The translations under genes were made by a program, and so were the position numbers. 7,867 nt of DNA from Sedimenticola sp. (GTDB taxonomy: Bacteria; Pseudomonadota; Gammaproteobacteria; Chromatiales; Chromatiaceae). The stretch spans positions 1 through 7,867 of the forward strand of contig JAUUYI010000086.1 of assembly GCA_030590525.1 (NCBI GenBank), read 5' to 3'. Each line of letters starts with the position of its first letter. Position 1 is the stretch's first letter. Positions 1 through 6,120 of this stretch are shown in pieces. The notes beneath the pieces were generated by a model. That model had not been told where the DNA came from, did no database searches, and worked only from the letters and a program-made list of their open reading frames with translations.

Positions 1-427
1 CCCCGCCGAGTTTGGACGTTGCCTGCAGCCGGTTTCTTACGGCCCCCTGGTACAGGGGTGGGGCAACATATTGCATCAGCAGCAACGATATCAGCATTAG
101 ACCAATGGCAGGCCGGAGAACCGCCCAACTGATCGACAGGGTCGATACACCCGCTGCCTGCATTGCAATCAATTCGCTGTTTCTGGCCAGGCCAGCCATG
201 GCCAGCAGACTTCCCAGCAATGCAATCACCGGTGCCAGATTCAAGAGCATCTCGGGCATGATCATCAGGACATAGAGAAATGCATCCACAATGGTGTAGT
301 TGCCATCCCCAACATCCTCCAACTCCTCCAGCAGGGTGATAAAACTGAACAGAGTCAACAATACCGCAAAAACAATCAGGTACCCCCGAACGATCGCCCC
401 TCCAATGTAACGATTCAAGGTTCTCAT
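1..427 (-). CDS. lptG: LptG, lipopolysaccharide export permease subunit (partial, N-terminal 142 residues)
   Basis: This is the beginning of an LptG/YjgQ-family permease; the gene runs leftward off the window, so only 142 codons are seen of a family length near 355. LptG pairs with LptF and the ATPase LptB to lift lipopolysaccharide out of the inner membrane towards the LptC-LptA bridge. Three membrane segments are visible, at about residues 10-33, 50-80 and 101-121. Between the second and third lies the cytoplasmic coupling-helix motif (ARNSELIAMQAAGVS, residues 81-95), which touches LptB in this family. The next stretch, VAPPLYQGAVRNRLQA, opens the periplasmic jellyroll. The ATG at 427 overlaps the lptF stop in an ATGA junction, so the two genes are probably translationally coupled. 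An AGG lies 8 bases upstream of the start. The N-terminus (MRTLNRYIGGAIVRGYL) matches the family. This reading frame is open to the window edge. Confidence 0.95.
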   Translation of the reverse strand, partial: MRTLNRYIGGAIVRGYLIVFAVLLTLFSFITLLEELEDVGDGNYTIVDAFLYVLMIMPEMLLNLAPVIALLGSLLAMAGLARNSELIAMQAAGVSTLSISWAVLRPAIGLMLISLLLMQYVAPPLYQGAVRNRLQATSKLGG

Positions 428-1470
428 GGCCGGCGCCTGGTCAACAGTAACAGCAGCAGCCCCGCGAGCAGCAGGTGCACCCACCATATTCCCGGTACTT
501 TACCGACATCGCCATGTTCTACCCAGGTTCTGGCCATGGCGGTCAGATTGAAGAACAGGGCATAGACGACTATGGCGACAAACAGAGAAAGCTGCCCCCC
601 CCGGCGCGGCGATCTGTAACTCAGCGGCAGGGCGAGCACACCCAGCATCAGCGTTGCCAGCGGCATGGACAGACGCCACTGGTACTCAGCCAGCTCCTTG
701 GGCTTGGAACGGTCGAGCTGACCGGTCGGTTTGGCTTTGCGTTTCTCCTCCACCCGCTCTTCGTCCTCTTCGTATAGATCGAGCGTCATGGCTTTGAACT
801 TGAGAACCCTGTCATTGCCACCCGTCTGATTGAAGTCGTAGGCATAACCATCGGTAAAACGAACCTTAGGCCTCGGCTTGGCGGCGAGCAACTCTGCTCC
901 GGCCGCCCGAATTACTCTTCTACCGTTATCGGTATCAATCTCTACGAATACCTTCTCCGCCCGTCTGCCAGGGGCATCGACCCGATTCGCCGTAACCACC
1001 AGCCGCCCATCCCCCAGCACACTGAAGTGCCCGGGCCTCATCTGCTCCACACTGGCCGCCAACGCCGCCTGCTGCTCCAGGGCATAACTGAGGCGATAGG
1101 CCCAGGGTCGGCCATACAGGGAGAGGATAGCGACCAGTACCGTCACCACCAGGACGATTGGCAAGATACCCCGCAACAGACGAAACTCACTCACGCCCAG
1201 CGACCAGAGGGCCATCATCTCGGAATCCCGATAGAGGCGCCCGATACCCATGACGACCGACAGGTAGAGGGCTGTCGGCAACAGCACCTCCATTACGATC
1301 ACCGTCCGCAGCAGAATCAGTATCGCAACCACTTGAACGCCGAACTTCCCGGCGACCACATCATTCAATATCACCGCGGATGTGTAGGCAACGAACAGGA
1401 CGACCAGTGCACCGATGGCGATGGCAAACGGCCGGACGACCTCAAAGATGACGTAACGATCGATAATCAA
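424..1470 (-). CDS. lptF: LptF, lipopolysaccharide export permease subunit
   Basis: This is a full-length LptF/YjgP-family inner-membrane permease of 348 residues, close to the usual 350-370. It forms the LptB2FG complex with LptG, which drives lipopolysaccharide transport to the outer membrane. Three membrane segments come first (about residues 12-35, 50-77, 98-120). A periplasmic jellyroll domain follows (about 125-260), with an unusually charged patch EEDEERVEEKRKAK at 234-247. Three membrane segments close the protein (about 268-287, 294-314, 328-344). The coupling motif RDSEMMALWSLGVSEFRLLR (81-100) sits between segments 2 and 3. The start is a TTG, chosen because its product MIIDRYV aligns with the conserved LptF start (MIIIRYL in E. 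coli). An in-frame stop lies only 33 bases upstream and no ATG or GTG lies between. No clear Shine-Dalgarno sequence precedes it. The gene overlaps lptG by four bases and follows the ZnuA-Sco fusion gene after 156 bases. Confidence 0.95.
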   Translation of the reverse strand: MIIDRYVIFEVVRPFAIAIGALVVLFVAYTSAVILNDVVAGKFGVQVVAILILLRTVIVMEVLLPTALYLSVVMGIGRLYRDSEMMALWSLGVSEFRLLRGILPIVLVVTVLVAILSLYGRPWAYRLSYALEQQAALAASVEQMRPGHFSVLGDGRLVVTANRVDAPGRRAEKVFVEIDTDNGRRVIRAAGAELLAAKPRPKVRFTDGYAYDFNQTGGNDRVLKFKAMTLDLYEEDEERVEEKRKAKPTGQLDRSKPKELAEYQWRLSMPLATLMLGVLALPLSYRSPRRGGQLSLFVAIVVYALFFNLTAMARTWVEHGDVGKVPGIWWVHLLLAGLLLLLLTRRRP

Positions 1471-1509
1471 GGGAGTAACTCGGAAATTGCACCAGATCGT
1501 TCAAAAATC

Positions 1510-1537
1510 AACATAACAATATGATGAATATCGTAAA
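1510..1537 (-). promoter_or_regulatory. Weak candidate promoter for lptFG
   Basis: On the minus strand a TTTACG hexamer (1532-1537) and a TATGTT hexamer (1510-1515) are separated by 16 bases. Each matches the sigma-70 consensus at four of six positions. Transcription would start near 1503, about 33 bases before the lptF TTG codon. The stretch is locally AT-rich compared with the surrounding genes, which suits a promoter. The match is weak, and lptFG could equally be read from further upstream. Confidence 0.25.
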
Positions 1538-1626
1538 TTCAGATGTATCAGCAGGTAACCCAGCCATAACAGTTTACCTTACCCGTGGGCCGTGGTGGCC
1601 ACAAGGTGTTTGTGCTGGAACTGATG

Positions 1627-3063
1627 TCAGGGCAAATACTCAAGCAATTTTTCCACCATCTGACCGGCGTCGATTCCGTAGGCGAATTTGGTGATGAAGG
1701 TACCATCCGGCGCGATCAGGTAGACACTCGCCGTGTGATCCATCAGATAGAGTTCCGGGTCGCTGCCCTTTTCCAGCACCTTTTCATAGCGCACCCGATA
1801 CTGCTTCGCCACCCGCTCGATCATCGCCTTGGTACCGGTGAGTCCGATGATGCGCTCGTTGAAATACTTCACGTAGTTGCGTATCACATCCACCTTGTCC
1901 CGCTCCGGGTCGATGGTGATGAAGTAGGGCTGGATCAGATCCGCCCTCTTTCCCAGGCGATCGAGCGCCTGTGAGATCACAGAAAGGGACGTGGGACAGA
2001 TATCCGGGCAGAAGGTGTAACCGAAGTAGATCAACTGAAACTTCCCCAGCAGATCGTCAGCGGTCACCAGCTGGCCATACTGATCGACCAGCATGAAGCG
2101 GCCCCGGATCTGCTCGGGTGTACTGTTTTTCACCTCCACTGCATCGTCATTCGCCACTTTCCCTTCGGATACCGCTGCACTGATACAGTCACCGATCACC
2201 CGGGTATTGTGTTCCATGAGTTTGATGTAGAGCTCTGACCCGGCCTCGAAGCGAGTACCGAAGCTATCCAGTTCTGCCCGATGGCTCGAGATTCCTTCTG
2301 TCAGCAGCGGCAGGTCGCCAGCGGGCATACCGCTCTCCGTGAGGAGGCAGGCGAACTCGCCGTTTTTCAATCCCCCCCTCGCCTTGAGCAGGTGTAGCGC
2401 ATCCACCGGCATCTTCGGGGATTCTGTCAGGGCCATACCAACATTGAGTGCGTAGGCCTGAGCGAAGTACTGCAACGTGTCGTAGTAGAGCAGGGCGACA
2501 CCCGCTTTCATGCCTCGATAACCATACTCGAACACCCGATCGATCCGCGCCAGCCTGGCCAGCACCTTCTCCCGGTTGCGAAGGTAGATGTGGGAACGGC
2601 CGGGGTCCTCCAGTATCAGGATCCGGGTCAGCTCATCCAGCAATATGATGGCGTTACGGCTGTCGAGCCAGAAGAAAGGGTCACGGCGATCGTCAGACCA
2701 GCGGGACGGGAGTATTTTCAAGGCCGGCATATCCAGCAGTTCGATGATCTGCCGCTCTGCAATATTCTGCTTCAGGGGCTCTACCAGGAAGGACTCCAGT
2801 TCAGGCCCGACCCAGATCACCAGATCTGCTTCCGCCAGCTGCCCCTTTTGCGCCTCCGACAGTTCGAAGCCGTAGGGTGTGGAGTCCCCCCCCACCAGCA
2901 ACTGCGGCGCCTCCACACCTTCCATCAGGCCAGTCACAATAGAGTGTATCGGCTTGATGCTGACCACCACCTGGAAACCCGCTTTGGCCAGAATGGCGGG
3001 GGCGGAGAGGGTCAATATGATCAGGAGTAAAACCCGTGACAGCTGCTGCTTGGAACGATTCAT
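1627..3063 (-). CDS. Fusion of a ZnuA/TroA-like solute-binding domain and a Sco1/SenC copper-chaperone domain, secreted
   Basis: This 478-residue protein joins two domains that are normally separate. Residues 1-26 form a signal peptide (MNRSKQQLSRVLLLIILTLS, then APAILA), so it is periplasmic or membrane-tethered. Residues 30-295 are a ZnuA/TroA-type fold: VVVSIKPIHSIV (32-43), ADLVIWVGPELESFL (79-93), CLLTES (239-244) and AELDSFG (263-269) match ZnuA. The three zinc-ligand histidine positions are changed: SPHDY reads TPYGF (Tyr64), DPHIWLDP reads DPFFWLDS (Phe130), and HDAYQYF reads YDTLQYF (Tyr194). There is no His-rich loop. Residues 315-478 are a Sco1/SenC thioredoxin fold with the copper-binding FCPDICP (Cys352, Cys356) and DHT (His443), so this half looks functional. 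Sco proteins deliver copper or reduce thiols during assembly of the cytochrome oxidase CuA site. ATG 3063 was chosen because it has an AGGA 7 bases upstream and gives a normal signal peptide. A GTG at 3123 would add 20 residues and overlap the preceding stop codon. No znuB, znuC or oxidase gene is nearby. Confidence 0.9.
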   Translation of the reverse strand: MNRSKQQLSRVLLLIILTLSAPAILAKAGFQVVVSIKPIHSIVTGLMEGVEAPQLLVGGDSTPYGFELSEAQKGQLAEADLVIWVGPELESFLVEPLKQNIAERQIIELLDMPALKILPSRWSDDRRDPFFWLDSRNAIILLDELTRILILEDPGRSHIYLRNREKVLARLARIDRVFEYGYRGMKAGVALLYYDTLQYFAQAYALNVGMALTESPKMPVDALHLLKARGGLKNGEFACLLTESGMPAGDLPLLTEGISSHRAELDSFGTRFEAGSELYIKLMEHNTRVIGDCISAAVSEGKVANDDAVEVKNSTPEQIRGRFMLVDQYGQLVTADDLLGKFQLIYFGYTFCPDICPTSLSVISQALDRLGKRADLIQPYFITIDPERDKVDVIRNYVKYFNERIIGLTGTKAMIERVAKQYRVRYEKVLEKGSDPELYLMDHTASVYLIAPDGTFITKFAYGIDAGQMVEKLLEYLP

Positions 3064-3119
3064 CTCTATTTCCTGCTGTTTTCTGAATGTAGCTGCCAGC
3101 GTCTGGGTAAGGGCACGCT

Positions 3120-3461
3120 TCACTCTGCCGGAAAGACCTGCTGCAGATTGCCAATGGCCTTTCCTACCTGAGCTTCGAATTCATCGGAGGTTGGACAGGG
3201 GCGTTTCTCCTCGATGAACTTGAGGAATGCCTCGTTGGTGGACTGGTCGAAGCCATCCCCCAGCGCCCGCCGTTTGGGCAACAGGGTGACCAGGGCCTTT
3301 TTCATGCGCCGGGTCTGGTCCAGATAATGGCAGGGCAGTGCCACGCCATTCAGCATACCCAGCGCCTGGATGGCCTGATACTGCTCATCCGTCACCCCCC
3401 GGGCCTGAACAGACCACACCAGGGCCAGACTGAACAGCGCTATATAGCCCGAATCTTTCAT
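3120..3461 (-). CDS. Small secreted protein of unknown function with two cysteines
   Basis: I do not recognise this family. The product is 113 residues with a likely signal peptide at 1-20 (MKDSGYIALFSLALVWSVQA), so it is expected in the periplasm. The mature part looks mostly helical and holds two cysteines, Cys44 in LPCHYLDQTRRMKKAL and Cys89 in EEKRPCPTSDEF. These could form a disulfide or a thiol/metal pair. A short basic stretch (LLPKRRALGDGF, 60-71) lies between them. The ATG at 3461 was chosen because it begins directly at the signal peptide; its Shine-Dalgarno sequence is weak. A GTG at 3497 would add 12 hydrophilic residues and lies within an arm of the upstream inverted repeat. The stop codon is 56 bases before the preferred start of the ZnuA-Sco fusion gene, on the same strand, so the two are probably co-transcribed. 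An inferred role is partner or thiol substrate of the Sco domain; nothing in the sequence proves this. Confidence 0.75.
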   Translation of the reverse strand: MKDSGYIALFSLALVWSVQARGVTDEQYQAIQALGMLNGVALPCHYLDQTRRMKKALVTLLPKRRALGDGFDQSTNEAFLKFIEEKRPCPTSDEFEAQVGKAIGNLQQVFPAE

Positions 3462-3494
3462 AAATTGTGCTTGATCTCGCTTGTCTCTTGATTC

Positions 3495-3560
3495 CACAAG
3501 AAATATTTCCTCAGTCAGCCGTAGTCACCGATACGCCGCTCCTTCGGAAATTTCCTTGTG
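3495..3560. repeat. Imperfect inverted repeat in the leader of the small-protein / ZnuA-Sco operon
   Basis: The arm CACAAGAAATATTTCC (3495-3510) is nearly the reverse complement of GGAAATTTCCTTGTG (3546-3560). Fourteen base pairs form in blocks of 6, 4 and 4, interrupted by a one-base and a two-base bulge. The 35-base interior has a further short pairing, CGTA with TACG. Each arm also contains a ten-base palindrome: GAAATATTTC (3500-3509) and GGAAATTTCC (3546-3555). It lies between the MotB-like gene and the small secreted protein, 33 bases before the latter's ATG. No run of T follows on either strand, so it is not a standard intrinsic terminator. It could be a leader RNA hairpin or a pair of operator half-sites. 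Confidence 0.5.
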
Positions 3561-3565
3561 AAACC

Positions 3566-3571
3566 AATATA
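3566..3571 (-). promoter_or_regulatory. Candidate -10 element for the small-protein / ZnuA-Sco operon
   Basis: The minus strand reads TATATT here, five of six matches to the sigma-70 -10 consensus. No convincing -35 box is present at the right distance. Instead the upstream spacer contains an imperfect palindrome (3574-3588) centred on CGATATCG, which could be an operator for an activator or repressor. Transcription would start near 3559, placing the long inverted repeat at the very 5' end of the leader. This is a suggestion from pattern and position only. Confidence 0.2.
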
Positions 3572-3631
3572 CGGCGCGATATCGGCGCAAATTTATGAAA
3601 TCTTCGGGATAGAATCTTTGCTTCATTGGAT

Positions 3632-5098
3632 TTACCGGTCGGTCAGTTTGATCTCGATACGGCGGTTGCGCTGGAACGCCTCCGGGGTGTCAGCCGGGTC
3701 CACCGGATGGAATTCACCGAATCCGGTCGCTGCCATGCGACTGGCCGGGATGCCCTGCCGGGCCAGGTAACGGACCACCGAGACGGCTCGTGCGGTGGAA
3801 AGCTCCCAGTTCGAAGGGAACTGTGCGGTGTGAATCGGTCGTCTGTCGGTATGCCCGTCGACCCGCAGGATCCAGTTAACCTCCGGGGGGATCTTCTCCG
3901 AGATCTGACGCAGGGTAACCGCCAGCTTGGTCAACTCCCGCTTGCCCTGCTCCCCCAGCTCCGCCGATCCGGATGCAAACAGCAGCTCCGAAGGCAACAC
4001 AAACCGGTCACCCACCACCCGGATATCGGGATTGTCCCCCAGCACTTCCCGCAGTCGCCCGAAGAACTCCGAGCGATAACGTTTCAGTTCATTGACCTGT
4101 TTTGCCAGCAGGGTGTTGAGCCGTTTGCCCAGATCGGTGAGTTCCACCTTCTGGGAACTGTTTCTCGCTTCGGCCAGGGACAGAGCGCGGCCGACCAAGT
4201 CCAGCTGTTCCCGCAGGGCAGCTATCTGGTGATTCAGACGGTCGATTTGTGCCCGCGCCTCATAAGAGAGTTTCTTCTTCTCTTTCAACGCTTCCTCCGA
4301 AGCTACCGTCAGGGTCACCAGATCCTCGATCCTTAACTCTTTCTGATCGATCTTCTTCTGGGCCAGCAGGGTGCGCTCCTGCTCATCGGCCAGCTGTGCC
4401 TCCAACCGCCTGGTGCGATCCCGCAGGGCGCCAACCTGAGCAGTGCTCTCAGACAACCGTCCCAGCGTGGCTTTGGAATCCTGTTCCAGCGCAGCGATTC
4501 GGGCCGCCTGCCCGGCCAGGCGGATCTGCATGGTTTCGAGCCCCTGTTGCAACTCGGCGATCTGCTGTTCCCGCTCGGCCACTGTGCCCTGCAACGCCCG
4601 CTCGCTGCCCTGCAGGATCTCGATCTGCTGTGCCCGCTTCTTCACCGCCAGCGCCAGTGCCCCGATCTCCTTTTCCAGCTTGCTGCGCAGCTGCTGCAGG
4701 GTGTCAATCTCCTGCTGCAGAGAGAGCATCATCTGTAACTGCTGCTTCAGCTTCTCCTTGTCCGTATCGCTCAGGGCTGTCAGCCGGTCTACCTGCCCGA
4801 ACAACTCGTACTGTTTCTCGAGACTCAGGCTGTACTGCTCCGAAAGGTGCGTCACCTGAGTGTCGAGCTCCCAGTTCTTCTGCTGCTCCAGATCCAGCAG
4901 GCTCGAAATCTCGGCCAGTCGGTCATTCAGCTCCCCCAGTTCCCGATCCCGGTTGGAGAGTATTTCAGAAAGAAACAGCTGTGCCAGGGTAAAGATGAGC
5001 AGGGTGAAGATGACCAGCATCAGCAGTGCGGAAAGGGCATCCACATAGCCAGGCCATACGTTGATCGTAGTCCTGAGGCGACGGCGACTTGCAAGCAT
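3632..5098 (-). CDS. MotB/OmpA-like motor subunit with a long coiled-coil stalk and peptidoglycan-binding domain
   Basis: This 488-residue protein is the peptidoglycan-anchoring partner of the MotA-like gene upstream. It has a short basic cytoplasmic tail, then one membrane helix at about 16-40 carrying Asp20 in WPGYVDALSALLML. This is the position of the ion-carrying aspartate of MotB (Asp32 in E. coli). Residues about 45-345 are an almost continuous heptad-type coiled coil rich in Glu, Gln, Leu, Arg and Lys. Residues about 355-488 are an OmpA-like domain with the expected motifs: VDGHTD (413-418), NWELSTARA (430-438), ATGFGE (457-462) and NRRIEI (478-483). These include the aspartate and arginine (Asp414-type and Arg437) that bind diaminopimelate in this family. 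E. coli MotB is about 308 residues, so the stalk is greatly enlarged. The gene starts 36 bases after the MotA-like stop, with AAGG 7 bases before the ATG. ZorB of the Zorya system and MotB are the closest named relatives I can suggest; neither is proved. Confidence 0.88.
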   Translation of the reverse strand: MLASRRRLRTTINVWPGYVDALSALLMLVIFTLLIFTLAQLFLSEILSNRDRELGELNDRLAEISSLLDLEQQKNWELDTQVTHLSEQYSLSLEKQYELFGQVDRLTALSDTDKEKLKQQLQMMLSLQQEIDTLQQLRSKLEKEIGALALAVKKRAQQIEILQGSERALQGTVAEREQQIAELQQGLETMQIRLAGQAARIAALEQDSKATLGRLSESTAQVGALRDRTRRLEAQLADEQERTLLAQKKIDQKELRIEDLVTLTVASEEALKEKKKLSYEARAQIDRLNHQIAALREQLDLVGRALSLAEARNSSQKVELTDLGKRLNTLLAKQVNELKRYRSEFFGRLREVLGDNPDIRVVGDRFVLPSELLFASGSAELGEQGKRELTKLAVTLRQISEKIPPEVNWILRVDGHTDRRPIHTAQFPSNWELSTARAVSVVRYLARQGIPASRMAATGFGEFHPVDPADTPEAFQRNRRIEIKLTDR

Positions 5099-5134
5099 GT
5101 TAGGGCCTTAGTGAGCGGTTATCCGTCGGGTCAG

Positions 5135-5974
5135 CTATTCGCCGTCCACTGCGCTGTTGTGCATCTGGCCTCGCAGCCGTTTGTTCTCCTCCAGCAGGTC
5201 GGCCACCAGTTCGGCAAGATCCTTTTCGTCGATGTGGCGCCCCGCCATCGCTACCTCTTCAATGGAATCCGGCGCGTCGATCAGCTGGGTCACACCTGAA
5301 AGCCACTCTTCGAGGCCATCATAAAAGCGGTTCTGAGCATGACCTGCCTGTATATCCAGGAAACCCAGCACCAGGGAGCCGCCAAGCCCGAACAGGGACG
5401 AGCTGAAGGCGGTGCCCATGCCCGCCAGCGGTTTCATCAACCCCTCTTTGAGACCGGCAAAGACGGCGGCAAAGTCCTGCTGGCCGATCTCCAGGTTACC
5501 GATCACCCCCCCCACCGCATCGATGGTCCCCAGCAGTCCCCAGAAGGTTCCCAGCAGGCCAAGAAATATCAGCAGGCCGATCATATAGCGGGAGATTTCC
5601 CGGGATTCGTCCAGCCGCGCCCGTATGCCATCCAGTACCGTGCGCAACGACAGTGCCGACATGCTGAAGCGGTCGTGTTTCACATGGCTGTCGAGGTTTT
5701 TGGCCAGGGACTTCAGCAGCCGGGGCTCCCGCTTCAAGGAGAGCCCGGTCTGGCCGGTCCGGAATATCTTGATCCATTCCATTTCAGGCCGCAGGACCAG
5801 AACCTGCCGAAAACAGATGATAACGCCGATGAACAGCACAACCAGAATGAGGACATTGAACACCCAGTTGGCCATGAATGCCCCCCTGAGCGGTTCATAC
5901 AACAGCGCGCAGACACCTGCAACGGCCCCTAGATAGATCAACATCCAGAAGAGTATAGCTCTTGGATTACGCAT
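5135..5974 (-). CDS. MotA/TolQ/ExbB-family proton channel subunit
   Basis: This 279-residue inner-membrane protein should form the ring around its MotB-like partner. Such rings are powered by proton or sodium flow and turn or pull the partner. Four hydrophobic segments are visible: about 7-25, 36-57, 130-158 and 186-207. The third contains LGLLGTFWGLLGTID (138-152) and the fourth GMGTAFSSSLFGLGGSL (185-201), which are the family's pore-lining signatures. A cytoplasmic loop lies at about 60-128, and the C-terminal tail (208-279) ends in a short helix rich in Glu and Leu. It lacks the C-terminal extension reported for Zorya ZorA proteins. The gene is 36 bases upstream of the MotB-like gene, so the two are an operon. 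The ATG at 5974 has no good Shine-Dalgarno sequence. A TATAAC hexamer at 5987-5992 would be a -10 box, but no -35 is seen and the leader would be very short. No flagellar, tol or exbD gene is in the window. Confidence 0.88.
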   Translation of the reverse strand: MRNPRAILFWMLIYLGAVAGVCALLYEPLRGAFMANWVFNVLILVVLFIGVIICFRQVLVLRPEMEWIKIFRTGQTGLSLKREPRLLKSLAKNLDSHVKHDRFSMSALSLRTVLDGIRARLDESREISRYMIGLLIFLGLLGTFWGLLGTIDAVGGVIGNLEIGQQDFAAVFAGLKEGLMKPLAGMGTAFSSSLFGLGGSLVLGFLDIQAGHAQNRFYDGLEEWLSGVTQLIDAPDSIEEVAMAGRHIDEKDLAELVADLLEENKRLRGQMHNSAVDGE

Positions 5975-6008
5975 TCAATGCCCCGAGTTATATGGTGAGC
6001 TGCCGGAT

Positions 6009-6040
6009 GTTTTTCCAGGCGCCCCTCAGCCCTGGCAAAC
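6009..6040. repeat. Inverted repeat between tesA and the MotA-like gene
   Basis: On the plus strand GTTTTTCCAGG is followed after a short spacer by CCTGGCAAAC. GTTT pairs with AAAC and CCAGG with CCTGG, separated by a small internal loop, and a further GC/GC pairing is possible with one bulged base. The hairpin lies about 80 bases after the tesA stop and 35 bases before the MotA-like start. No T-run follows on the minus strand, so a standard Rho-independent terminator is unlikely. It may be an mRNA-stabilising or attenuating hairpin between the two genes. Confidence 0.35.
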
Positions 6041-6120
6041 ATACCACAAGATAAGGCCGAAAAGCATATGCGGCTCCCGGCAAATGCAATCATCGATCAC
6101 CCTTCCTGGTGGGGGATGTA

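Noticed and set aside
1027..1524. A 165-codon open frame on the plus strand opposite lptF
   Set aside because: The product is rich in Gln, His, Asp and Arg with no domain, and it lies fully opposite the well-supported lptF frame. It is a coding shadow.
1585..1602. GC-rich hairpin (GTGGGCC with GGCCAC) after the ZnuA-Sco fusion gene, as a terminator
   Set aside because: The stem is six base pairs with a bulge and no T-run follows on the minus strand, so an intrinsic terminator cannot be supported.
1627..3063. A zinc import system based on the ZnuA-like domain
   Set aside because: No permease or ATPase gene for zinc import is adjacent, the ligand histidine positions are Tyr, Phe and Tyr, and the domain is fused to a Sco domain.
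4249..4992. A 247-codon open frame on the plus strand opposite the MotB-like coiled coil
   Set aside because: Its Pro/Ala/Ser/Arg-rich product is what the complement of Glu/Gln/Leu-rich coiled-coil codons gives. No start context or family resemblance.
3632..5974. A Zorya antiphage system (ZorA and ZorB are also MotA/MotB-like)
   Set aside because: No ZorC, ZorD or ZorE-like helicase or nuclease gene flanks the pair; the neighbours are tesA and a periplasmic unit. The A subunit lacks the long tail known for ZorA. Only the distant relationship of the motor is supported.
5987..5992. TATAAC as a promoter -10 box for the MotA-like gene
   Set aside because: No -35 box is found at a suitable distance and the leader would be only a few bases before ATG 5974.
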